From Ursus arctos (Eukaryota > Chordata > Mammalia > Carnivora > Ursidae), in NCBI RefSeq assembly GCF_023065955.2, contig NW_026622863.1:44684177-44748176 (forward strand): a stretch of 64,000 nt of DNA. The letters run 5' to 3'. Made by a program: the position numbers and the translations under genes. This document shows, piece by piece, positions 54,721-64,000 of the stretch. The notes beneath the pieces were generated by a model. The model searched no databases. It saw only the letters and a list, made by a program, of their open reading frames with translations, and was not told the origin of the DNA. Position 1 is the stretch's first letter. Every line of letters begins with the position of its first letter.

Positions 54721-54964
54721 TAAAAAGACCACTCCCCATCCCCCCACCCCCCACCCCATCCTTGAAGCCACAAGCAACCACTAATCTACTTTCATCTCTG
54801 GAGTTCCCTATTGTGGAATTTCATCTGAACGTCATCATATAAAGTGCAGTCTTTTGTGACTGGGTTATATTTTTTTTTCACTTGGCAGAATGTTTTTCAA
54901 GGTTCATCCCAGTTATAGTGTATATCACTACTTCATTCCTTTTTATGGCTGCATGATAGCCCAT

Positions 54965-55330
54965 TGTGTGGCTATGCTGCTGTATTTGTTTGCAAGGGCT
55001 GCTGGGACAAAGTACCACAGAGTGGTGGCTTCAACAACAGAAATGTACTTTCTCATAGTCGTACAGGCTCAGTGTCCAGCACGAATTGTCAGCGGGATTG
55101 TTTCTTCTCCCTGCATCTTCACGTGGTCTTCCTTCTGTATGGGCAAGTCTGTGTCCAAATCTCTTTTTATAAAGACACTAGTCATTGTGTCAGGGCCCAC
55201 CTTCATGACCTCACCAAACCTTAATTACCTCTTTCAAGACCCAATCTCCAAATACCATCACCTTCTGAGGTGCTAGGTGCTAGGACTTCAATATATGAAT
55301 TTTGGGGAGACAAATTCATCCCACAATGGC
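54965..55330 (-). mobile_element. MLT1-type MaLR solitary LTR (reverse) inside antisense LINE-1
   Basis: On plus it reads as the reverse complement of an MLT1 LTR (TTTGCAAGGGCTGCTGGGAC to GACTTCAATATATGAATTTTGGGGAGACA). The surrounding antisense LINE-1 3' region is interrupted (CCCATTGTGTGGCTATG, then CACATTTTGTTTATCCACC). Confidence 0.75.
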
Positions 55331-55426
55331 CACATTTTGTTTATCCACCTGTTGATGGACATTAAGTTATTTTCACATTTTGGCTATTGTGGATAATGCT
55401 GTTATAAAAATCCATTTACAAATTTT

Positions 55427-56740
55427 ACTATTATTATTATTTTTTTTACAATGCAAACTCTAGTTTGATTGGTCTGTCTCATTCACAGGTAAGCCTCCTG
55501 CTCAGAGAACCAAAGGGCCAGCTAATGGTGAGGGAAGGCAGTGTCTCCAGCCTTCCAGAGTCATGGGTCTGCAGGGCTCCCCCTGTCCAATGCAATTCTC
55601 TGCCCTTGCGCCTAGGAGTAAAGAAGGGAAGAGGCTCTTTGGGTGGGTGAGTGGGAGGCAGCTATGGGGAAATTTTAGCACAGATCCCAGGGTCTGTTCT
55701 TCACAGCAGGAGGGAGTAATCACATAAAGTTTTATTACAAACTTATAATAAATGAGAGAATTATATATTATCTCACTTGTTTGGGTTTTTTCCCTTAAAT
55801 TTTTTTTACCAAAAAAAAAAAAAAAAAAAAGGAGCAGGAAAGAAAAATACAGAAGGCAAATGAGCCAGATACCTGGGTTCAGATCAGAAGGGACCAGGGA
55901 GATGAGAACCAAGCTGTTACTGCTGGAACAGTAACACTGTGGCTAGCCCCAGGGCTCTCTCCACGCATCTTTGGAGAAAGGCAAGAAGCCCTAGAAGGAG
56001 AGACAAAGGTGAGAAGATGGCTGTCCCCAGACCAGCAGCAGTATCAGTCCTCTGGTGGCCACCCTGGGCAGTCAACTGAGTTGAAAATATTTGAGGTTCC
56101 CATGTTGGGGGTCAGACAAAGGGAGGAAGTGGAAAAGGATGGCACAGAGGGCTGTGAGTTCCATCAGAGTCCCTCCCTAGGACCATGGGGATCCAGGTAG
56201 GCAAAGGGAATCTGGACTCTTCCCTGTTTGTCAGCCAATTGGCTTCTTCAGGAAGCCTTCCAGCTGGTCCCCGATAGCTACAAACTTGCCCACCATGTCC
56301 CATTCTTGATGGCCAACACATTGGGGAACAGCTGACATCTCATACTCATAATGTGTGGTCATTAATACCCACCCTGGTCATTACCACCTTTCCATGCTTT
56401 TTGGCCACCATCTTCTCTAGCCTTGGCCCCAGAGAAAAAACTGCAGGGGCCACACCACTGTGCATGGAAATCCACAAGCACTGGTGTCTCACTATTGACA
56501 ACTCAGTCGTGAAAGTCAGGTCCACTCTGGATGTTAAGGGTCACTGTAGAGACTCTTGTGGTGTATATTGATCAGGCTGGACCAGGTGTTCCTGTCAGGC
56601 CGCTAGGACTGTACTGTGGGGTCTGCAGAGCCCTGGAGGTAAGGGGTGCTCACCTCTTCAGGAGAAGTTTCTGAGCCATCTTCCTACAGTGTGAGTGGAG
56701 TTGCACAGGTTGGCCCTCCTCACCCATCAAAGGTACTCCA
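55427..56740 (-). pseudogene. TXN2: Processed pseudogene of TXN2 (mitochondrial thioredoxin), full-length retrocopy
   Basis: Reading the minus strand, 56679 to 56231 corresponds to the whole TXN2 coding region without introns. It starts MAQKLLLK, continues through LQTPQ and [19 protein letters not shown] (active-site codons 56457-56443), and ends QLEGFLKKPIG then TGA. It is dead: an in-frame TGA occurs at codon 10 (56650-56652), with further stops and frameshifts. About 50 bases of the presequence region and some bases before the YEYEMSAVP segment are deleted. A 3' UTR-like stretch runs to about 55450 and ends in an A-rich tail (T-rich on plus, 55430-55448). The insert is flanked by a 15-base near-identical duplication, CCATTTACAARTTTT, at 55412-55426 and 56741-56755. 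These are the hallmarks of LINE-1-mediated retrocopying. The parent gene is elsewhere. Confidence 0.9.
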
Positions 56741-57821
56741 CCATTTACAAGTTTTTGTGTGGATATGGTTTATATTTCTCTTGGGTATATACCCAGAAGT
56801 GGAATTACTAGGTTATGATATGGGCACACTATGTTTAATCATTTAAGGAACTGCTAGCCTGTTATCCCAAGTAACTGCACCATTTTACACTCCCACCAGC
56901 AGTGTACAAGAATTCCAATTTCTCTATATCTTCACCAACATCTATTATCTTTTTTTTTTTATTCTAGTCACCCTAATGGGTATGAAATGGTGACTCAGTG
57001 TGATTTTGATTTGCATTTCCCTGCTGGCTAATGATGTTGACCATCTTTTCATGTGCTTGCTGACCATTTTTATATTGTCCTTGGTGTAATGGTCATTCCG
57101 AATCTTTGCCAATTTTTAAATTGGGTTATTTATATTTTGATTTTTGAATTATAAGCATTTTTTCTATATTCTAGATACAAATTCTTTATCAGATATATGA
57201 TTTGCAAATATTTTCTCCCATTCTGTAAGTTGTCCTTCACTTGTTTCCAAGTTTTGGGGATTATGAATAGAGCTTCTATGAACATTACTGTACAGGTTTT
57301 GGTGTGAACATAAGTTTTCATTTCTCTAGGGTAAATACCTCGGAGTGGAATTTCTAAGTCATATGGTGTACATTTAATCCTATAAGAAACTGCCAAGAAG
57401 GGACTTCTGGAATGGTGCAGTAAGGATCTCAGTAAATCTTCTCCCTTCACAGATTTTTAAAAAAAGCAAAAAAAGTTACCATTTTAGAACACTATAAATT
57501 AACTGAACTTATATGACAAACTAAAAGGCATTTACTGAGGAAACACTACTGAACCTCAAAAAGAACAGTGGTATGTGCTACCTTGGGTCACTCATTCCTT
57601 CTGAACCAACGCTAAAAACTGCAGAAACCGTGAAGTCTGGCAGCCATCAGAGGGGACTCACCTGATTTGAAACTCTGGAAAAGGTCTATCCTCAGGGCAT
57701 TTGAAAACAATAGCAAGAGGTGTCACTCTTTGAAGGTCAGCATCACATCTGCCTAGGGCTGTGAAATCGGCTGGGAGAACTGGAAAATAAGACAGTGACA
57801 GGGGACTTTGAAAAGTTCTGA

Positions 57822-57920
57822 CAGGGACACCTGGATGGTGGAGTAGGGGTTGGGCCACCAACTCTTGGTTTCATCTCAGGGTTGTGAGATCAAGCCCTGA
57901 TGTCGGGCTGCATCCTGGTT
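57822..57920 (+). mobile_element. Degenerate short CAN-SINE
   Basis: AGGGACACCTGGATGGTGGAG with a TGAGATCAAGCCCTGATGTC B-box-like part. It is truncated, with no clear tail. Confidence 0.55.
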
Positions 57921-58790
57921 TGTTGTCTGTGTTTTTGTTTTCTTTTATCTCAAGGTATTTTCTAATATCCCTTGTGATTTCTTCTTTAACTCATTAGTTA
58001 AGAGTGTATTGATTAATTTCCACATATGTGTTGATTTTCCGGTTTTCCTTATGCTATTGAATTCTTGTTTCAATCTTTTAGATTTTATTTATACTTGTTC
58101 TGTGGCTTAGCATATGGTCTATCCTGAAGAATATTCCATGTGCACTTGACAAAAATGTATTCTATTGTTGGGTGGAGTGTTCTGTATATCTGTCAGGCCT
58201 AACTGGTCTACAGTATTGGTCAAGTCCTCTATTTTGTTATTGATCGTCTGTCTGGTTGTTCTATATATTCTTGAAAGTAGGGTACTGAAGTCTCTCCCTT
58301 CAATTCTGTTAATATTTGCTTCATGTATTTCAGAGCTCTGATGTTTGCCATACCTATGTCTGTAATTGATATATCTTCTTGGTATATTGACCTCATTATC
58401 GTTTTATTATATAATGTCCTTCTTTGTCTCTTGAAACAGTTTTTAATTTAGTCTATTTTGTGTATTAGCATAGCCATTCCTGCTCTATCTTGGTAATTAT
58501 TTGCAATATCTTTCCCAATCATTTCATTTTCAACCTATGTGTCTCTAGATCTAAAGTGAGTCTCTTGTAGACAACATATAGTTGGATTCTGTTTTGTTTT
58601 ATATCCCTTCTGCCAATCTATGTCTTTTGGTTGGGAAGTTTGATCCCTTTAAATTTAAAGCATTTACTGATAATGACTTACTTTTGCTATTTTGTTGTTT
58701 ACTATATCTTATAACTTTATTGTCCCTCATTTTCTCCATTATTGCCTTCCTTTGTATTTGATTTTTTTATAGTGACACATTTTTATTCTC
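57920..58790 (-). mobile_element. LINE-1 ORF2 fragment, antisense
   Basis: GCATATGGTCTATCCTGAAG, TGTTGGGTGGAGTGTTCTG and AAAGTGAGTCTCTTGTAGAC are reversed LINE-1 ORF2. Confidence 0.65.
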
Positions 58791-58803
58791 TTCTCAGTCA
58801 CTA

Positions 58804-58994
58804 TATATTTGTTCAAGTTTTTATTTAAATTCCAGTTAGCATACAGTGTAATATTAGTTTCGAGTGTAGAATTTAGTGATTCATGACTTACATACAATAC
58901 CTCATGTTCATCACAAGTGCCCTATTAACCCATCACCCATTTAATCCAGCCCCCCTTCCCTCCAGTAACCCTCAGTTTGTCCTCTATAGTTAAA
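58804..58994 (-). mobile_element. LINE-1 3' terminal fragment (3' half of U6-L1 chimera)
   Basis: On the minus strand the sequence runs ACAAACTGAGGGTTACTGGA to CTAACTGGAATTTAAATAAA and an A-rich tail. This is the 3' end I recognise from carnivoran LINE-1s. It joins the U6 copy with no spacer. Possible flanking duplications TCAGTCACTA (58794-58803) and CCATTCACTA (59102-59111) match at 8 of 10 bases. Confidence 0.65.
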
Positions 58995-59101
58995 AAAAAT
59001 ACGGAATGCTTCATGAATTTGTGTGTCATCCTTGCACAGGGGCCAGGCTAATCTTCTCTGTATTTTTCCAATTTTAGAATATGTGCTGCCAAAGCAAGCA
59101 C
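58995..59101 (-). pseudogene. RNU6: U6 snRNA pseudogene (full length), fused to a LINE-1 3' end
   Basis: The minus strand from 59101 reads as U6 from its first base (GTGCTTGCTTTGGCAGCACA) through the AGAGAAGATTAGC and AAGGATGACAC regions to the terminal T run. About ten substitutions are visible, several of them C-to-T or G-to-A at positions that are CpG in U6. There is no recognisable PSE/TATA U6 promoter on its 5' side. Immediately after the T run the same strand continues into a carnivore-type LINE-1 3' end (58804-58994), suggesting a chimeric retrocopy. It is not expected to be functional. Confidence 0.85.
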
Positions 59102-59163
59102 CCATTCACTACTTTTAAATTTATTTTCTTAAGAGATTCTCTAAAGCATACCATATACATCTT

Positions 59164-59363
59164 TTTTAAAGATTTTTATTTATCTGAAAAATAAAGAGAG
59201 CAAGAGAGCAAGCACAAGTTGGTGGGGGGGGGGAGCAGAGGCAGAGAGCGAAGCAGACTCCCTGCTGAGCAGGAAGCCTGATTCAGGGCTTGATCCCAGG
59301 ACCCTGAGATCATGACCTGAGCTGAAGGCATACACTTAACTGACTGAGCCACCCAGGTGCCCT
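59164..59363 (-). mobile_element. CAN-SINE, reverse, with exact duplication
   Basis: GCATACCATATACATCTT occurs at 59146-59163 and 59364-59381. Confidence 0.94.
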
Positions 59364-59539
59364 GCATACCATATACATCTTAATGTAGAATTGACTTCAG
59401 AGTTATAGCAACTTAATTCTATTGACTTATATAAATGTTATTCCTTTATAGTTCCATTCCATCCTCCCACTTTCTGTGCTTTTATTGTTATACATATCTA
59501 TATATGCTACAAATCCTGAGATCAAAACACATCTCAAAG

Positions 59540-60800
59540 ACTGACCTTAAAAACTAGCCCTTCCAGAATTAAATTGGATCAGACTACTGAGCAATTTACG
59601 CCTCCAAGAAATTGTTGGAAACAGCAGAGCAATCAGCAGGAAATCAGTGGAGCCTAATGAGCTGGAAATAATACCAAATGAGGCAGATTGCTTCACAGAG
59701 AGATCAGGGGAAAAGACAGTTAGAGACTCCTGTCATCCCAGGTGACTGAGAACACACCCAAGCACAACACTAAATGCTTCACACCGCAAAGGCAAATGGA
59801 CTTCACTAAAATAGTCTTCACTAAACAAAATAGCCTTCACTAAAACAAATAAGCACAAAACAACAAAAGCAAGTTTTGGGGGTGGGAAGAAGGATTGGTA
59901 TTCAGAATTGCTACAATATGGTACCTAGTATGTCCAGTTTTCAGCAAGAAAAAGGGCCAAGAACAAAGGAAGATACAAAGACAATGTTTCATCAAGTAGA
60001 GAATATCAATACAGAGACAGAAATAATAAAAAGAACCAAATGGTAATTCTGGAGTTGAAGAATGCCATAACTAACATTAAAAAAAAAAATCACAAGAGCT
60101 AACCAGTAGATTTGAATTGGCAGAAAAATCAGAAAACTTGCAGATAGATAGATATTATACAATCTGAAAAACAGAGAAAATAGAATGAAGTAAAATGGAC
60201 AGAGACTCAGCTGAATTTGGGACATCTTTAGATGCAACAACATATATTTAATGAGAAAACCAGGAGAGAAAAAAGAAATGAGGAGGAAAATATTTAAAGA
60301 AATAATGGCTAAAACCATCCCCAATTAAAAAAAATTTTTTTATTTATGAGACAGAGGGAAAGAGAGGAGGGACAAGCAGACTCTGCACTGAGTATGCAGC
60401 CCAACATGGGGGCTTGATCTCAGGACCCTGAGATCATGACCCGAACCAAAACCAAGAGTTGGACGCTTAACTAACTGGGCCACTCGGGCACCCCAAATCA
60501 TCCCCAATTTTTTGACAAGCATTAATCTATACATACCAGAAGCTCAAGAAACTCCCAGGAGGATGCGAGCAGACGCCCACAGATACATCATGGTAAAAAT
60601 GCTGAAAGTCAAAGACAAGGAGAATATCTTGAAAGCAGCAAGAGGAAATCAATGTTATCACTCACAAAGGTACCCCAATAAGATTAAGAGCATGCTTCTC
60701 ATCAGAAACAATGGAGGACATAAGGCAGTGGGATAACATATTCAAATTGCCCAAAAGGAAAAACCCTACCAACCAATCTTATAACCAGCAAAATTATCTT
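59540..60800 (+). mobile_element. LINE-1/HAL1 ORF1-type fragment, sense, with SINE
   Basis: TACATACCAGAAGCTCAAGAAACTCC, AAAGACAAGGAGAATATCTTGAAAGCAGC and ACCAGCAAAATTATCTTTC match ORF1/HAL1 3' sequence. It has many stops. Confidence 0.6.
60328..60497 (-). mobile_element. CAN-SINE, reverse, in LINE-1-related sequence
   Basis: TTTTTTTATTTATGAGACAGAGG to GGGCCACTCGGGCACCCC. CATCCCCAATT flanks both sides (from 60317 and 60499). Confidence 0.88.
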
Positions 60801-60807
60801 TCAAAAA

Positions 60808-61000
60808 TGATGGTAGGGGCACCTGGGTGGCTCAGTTGGTTAAGCGTCTGACTCTTGATTTTGGCTCAGGTCATGATCTTGGGGTTGTGAGATCGAGCCC
60901 TGTGTTGGGCTCTATGCTGGGTGTGGAGTCTGCTCTCTCCCCGTCTCTCTCTCCTTCTGCCCCTTCCCTAACTCCTCCCTCTCAAAAAATATGATGATAA
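60808..61000 (+). mobile_element. CAN-SINE (GACTCTTGATTTTGG variant)
   Basis: GGGGCACCTGGGTGGCTCAG head followed by GACTCTTGATTTTGGCTCAGG, and GTGTGGAGTCTGC in place of the usual body. It is a distinct older subfamily. Confidence 0.88.
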
Positions 61001-61251
61001 AATAGATATTTCCAGGAAATAAAAACAGAAAATTCATTCCTACCTGGCTTACCTTAAAAGAAATACTGAAGAATATTCTTCAAGTTGAAACAAAGTAATT
61101 TTGGACAGAAATTCAAAATCAAATAAAACAAAGAGTAGTAAAAGTAATTATCACACAGTATAGCTTCATACTTCTTCCTAGGAGATTTAAAAAGTTGTAT
61201 GGAAAAATCTTTATGTAATTGTACCACTGGCCTTAAAATATATAGAAACTA

Positions 61252-61445
61252 GGGGCGCCTGGGTGGCACAGCAGTTAAGCGTCTGCCTTCGGCTCAGGGC
61301 GTGATCCCGGCTCTTCCGCTATGAGCCTGCTTCTTCCTCTCCCACTACCCCTGCTTGTGTTCCCTCTCTCGCTGGCTGTCTCTATCTCTGTCGAATAAAT
61401 AAATAAAATCTTTAAAAAAAAAAAATAAAATAAAATAAAATAAAA
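61252..61445 (+). mobile_element. CAN-SINE, GGCACAGCAG subfamily, with internal deletion
   Basis: The head GGGGCGCCTGGGTGGCACAGCAG runs to GTGATCCCGGC and jumps to TCTTCCGCTATGAGCC, missing about 30 bases found in sister copies. The 18-base duplication TAAAATATATAGAAACTA occurs at 61234-61251 and 61446-61463. Confidence 0.93.
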
Positions 61446-61469
61446 TAAAATATATAGAAACTAGCTCAT

Positions 61470-62385
61470 TCCCCAGGTGTGTATGATGAAATAGCTATCC
61501 TATGGTTTTGGTTATTATTTTTAATCAAGAGGAATTATTTGCTTTAACATTGCCCTCAGCCTTGAATTTTCCCATACTGTCAAATAAAATCAGTTCCTTT
61601 GGAGAGAACTTTAGAGTTCTTTTCTTACAGACTGCTACACCCTCTGGGCAAAAATCTCTGAACCACTCTTCTGGGCATTGTGCTTGGTGGTAGCCTCTAT
61701 TCTCATCCTGCCTCTGTTGGTGTGGAATCGGTCCTAAATGTGAGCTGAGGACAATCAGGGTCCCAGTATTCTGGGCTCACTCTGCCTGAGTAGAGTATCC
61801 CATCTATGTAGGGTAGGGGCTGGTGGAGGAAGTCCCAAACTACTCAACTCCTCATTTAGGCTCTTCAACTGAGTTGGTAAGGATGAGAAACACTTGCAGC
61901 CTCCCCCTTCTTTGAGATATGGTAACCCTTGACTGAGAGCTGGAGGGAGAGGGAGCTCCATCTTCTTGGTCACACCTACCTACAGTGAAGCTTCTATCAA
62001 GGGGAGCTGCAGAGTGGAGGAGACAACAGGTCACATTTTAAATGCCAAACTCTCACTGTTCTTTCCAAGTTTCAGTAAAAAAATTTTTGATAAATATTTC
62101 ACTTGCTGTATGCCCTTAGGATATGTTTCAGACTTTAAATATTTAGTTGTTGTGGGATTTTAAATTTTATTTTCCAGCTTTACTTCTTTTACTTGGGAAT
62201 GGGTCTACAGAGATGATCTGGAAGTGGAACATAAGATCTTAGATCTTTTCTTATCTAAGACCTATAAACTTCAGACTTATTCTTGGCATACAGATGGCTT
62301 ACAATAAAAAACCAATACCAAAGCCAAAAACCAAAACCTAAAAATAAACAAATAACCTCCAAAACAAAACAGCAAACCCTGGGGA
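61470..62385. other. Intergenic, nothing assigned
   Basis: Unique-looking AT-rich sequence followed by possible old LINE-1 traces after 62280. No gene is seen. Confidence 0.35.
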
Positions 62386-62389
62386 AGGG

Positions 62390-63430
62390 AGAGAATCTGA
62401 TTTCCAGAGTTACCACATTTATTAGAGTCCAATGGTCAGTTTAAACAACAATATCAAAATCAAAAGGCATACAAAGAAATAGGAAAGTGTGAAGCATTCA
62501 AAGAAAATACAAATTAATCAACAGAAACTGTCCCTGAAAAAGAACTAATGGCAGATATACTAGACAAAGACTTTAAAACAACTGCCTTAAAGATGCTCAA
62601 AGAACTAAAGGAAAATGTGGAGAAAGTCAAGAAAATAATGTGTGAACAAAATGGAAATATCAATAAAGAGATGGAAATCTAAAAAAGACAAAAGAAATTC
62701 TGGAGCCGAAAAGTACTGAGATGAAAAATTCACTAGAGTGATCCAAAGGCAGACTTGAGCAAGCAGAAGAAAGCCTCAGGGAACTTGAATATAGAACAAT
62801 GAAAAGTATTGGGTATGAGGAACAGAAAGAAAAAATATTAAGGAAAAGCAAACAGCCTAAAGGACCTCTGGGACACCATCAAGGGACCAAATATGCATCA
62901 TGGGAGTCCCAGAAGGAGAAAAGGGGGGGGGGGGGAAAGGCAGGAGAAATCTGAAGAGATTATTTGAAGAAATAATGTTGAAAACGCCCCAAATTTGATT
63001 AAAGACATAAACATACACATCCAAGAAACACAACAAACTCCATATAAAATGAAGTAAGAGATCCCTACTTGTGTCAACTATATTTCAATTTAAAAAATAA
63101 TTCATAAAAAGAGATCCACAAGACACATTACAAACTTTCAAAAGACAGTCTTGAAAGTGACGAGAGAAGTGAATCATTACATACAAGGGATACTCGACAA
63201 GACTATCAGATTTCTCAGCAGAAATTTTGGAGGCCAGAAGACTGTGGGTCAATATATGCAAAACGCCAGAGAACAGTCCTATATCCAGCAAAACTGCCCT
63301 TCAAAATTAAGAGAAATTAAGACATTCCCAGATCAACAAAAGTCAAAGGAGTTGGTGCTCACAAACCCAGCCTGCAAGAAATGTTCAAGGGAGTCTTGCA
63401 AGGTGAAACGAAGCATACCTGAGCAATTAG
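62390..63430 (+). mobile_element. LINE-1/HAL1 ORF1-type fragment, sense
   Basis: AAAGAACTAATGGCAGATAT, CATCATGGGAGTCCCAGAAGG and ATCCAGCAAAACTGCCCTTC belong to the same family as the copy at 59540. A 13-base G run lies at 62923-62935. Confidence 0.6.
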
Positions 63431-63740
63431 CAAACTAGTAAACAATGGTTTGTAATTGTATTTTTTGTTTTTAATGTGATTTAAAAGCTTAATGCATTTA
63501 AAGAAAAAACAATTCGTGTAAAAGCTAGCGTAGTAATTAGTGCTGACATTAAGTTTTTTGTTAATAGATAGTGTAAGTACCTGACATTAATCTTTTGGTC
63601 ACTGAGGCATCCATTTCAAAAGACATCCATCTTGAATTGACATATTGCCAGCTGTTTGACACAACTACTAGCAAAACAACCAAAAAAGGAATTAGGCCAC
63701 CCTTACTCATGAAGCTCCTTGTTTCAAAAAGCCCTGGGTA

Positions 63741-63948
63741 CACCTGGGTGGCACAGCGGTTGGGCGCCTGCCTTCGGCTCAGGGCGTGATCCCGGCGTTC
63801 CGGGATCGAGCCCCACATCAGGCTCCTCCGCTATGGGCCTGCTTCTTCCTCTCCCACTCCCCCTGCTTGTGTCCCCTCTCTCGCTGGCTGTCTCTGTCTC
63901 TGTCAAATAAATAAATAAAATCTTTAAAAAACAAAAAAAAAACAAAAA
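63741..63948 (+). mobile_element. CAN-SINE, GGCACAGCGG subfamily, young-looking
   Basis: The exact duplication CAAAAAGCCCTGGGTA occurs at 63725-63740 and 63949-63964. Confidence 0.94.
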
Positions 63949-64000
63949 CAAAAAGCCCTGGGTAATCTAGATAATTGACCACTTGAGTAACCTTGCTTCT

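Larger units (their letters stand above)
54730..57390 (-). mobile_element. LINE-1 3' region, antisense, carrying an MLT1 LTR and the TXN2 retrocopy
   Basis: CACAAGCAACCACTAATCTAC, GTTGATGGACATTAAGTTATT, then after the inserts TTTCTCTTGGGTATATACCC and TGATTTGCATTTCCCTGC read as one reversed LINE-1 3' end. The two insertions (54965-55330, 55427-56740) are younger. From 57180 a second, overlapping LINE-1 piece repeats the motif. Confidence 0.7.

Noticed and set aside
58995..59101. Functional U6 gene
   Set aside because: About ten substitutions, several at CpG sites, and no U6-type upstream promoter elements. It is joined to a LINE-1 end.

Overview
This window looks like nuclear DNA of a carnivoran mammal. 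The strongest evidence is more than two dozen tRNA-derived CAN-SINE copies in both orientations, each with a tRNA-like head (GGGTGGCTCAG or GGGTGGCACAGCRG) and a CT-rich then AAATAAA tail. Several copies carry the GGCACAGCRGTTAAGCGTCTGCC head with a CTTCCGCTATGAGCC body. I associate that form with arctoid caniforms (bears, panda, seals), but genus-level placement is inference. Gene order (FCGBP reading left, PSMC4 reading right) matches human 19q13.2.

Layout. (1) 434-11964, minus strand: the 5' part of FCGBP (IgG Fc-binding protein, a secreted gel-forming mucus protein). It has a TATA-type promoter, a probable tiny noncoding exon, a signal-peptide exon, the large N-terminal IgGFc-binding exon, the first complete VWD-C8-TIL unit and the start of the second. 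The gene runs off the left edge. (2) 12-41 kb: about 29 kb between the two divergent genes, with no gene I can support. It is a layered repeat landscape: CAN-SINEs, antisense and sense LINE-1, L2 and MIR, a cluster of endogenous retrovirus LTRs with pol/env remnants (21.2-26.9 kb), a hAT-Charlie transposase fossil (30.2-31.6 kb), an MLT1 LTR inside a LINE-1 (33.0 kb) and a near-complete Tigger1 DNA transposon with a SINE in its 3' end (34.35-36.86 kb). (3) 41.3-50.5 kb, plus strand: all of PSMC4 (26S proteasome ATPase Rpt3). It has 11 coding exons, all splice phases are consistent, and they encode 418 residues. A CpG-rich TATA-less promoter carries NRF1 and ZNF143-type motifs. (4) 50.5-64 kb: no functional gene. 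It holds nested LINE-1 copies, a processed TXN2 pseudogene with poly(A) and target-site duplication (55.43-56.74 kb), a U6 snRNA pseudogene fused to a LINE-1 3' end (58.80-59.10 kb), and more SINEs.

The two genes are functionally unrelated: one is a secreted mucosal protein with a tissue-specific promoter, the other a housekeeping proteasome ATPase. Nothing here looks like a new enzymatic or defence system. The most noteworthy items are fossils of retrotransposition: the TXN2 retrocopy, the U6-L1 chimera, the oppositely oriented retroviral LTRs, and an LTR abutting the PSMC4 CpG promoter. Repeat family names come from recognising consensus-like sequence by eye, so subfamily labels and repeat edges are approximate.
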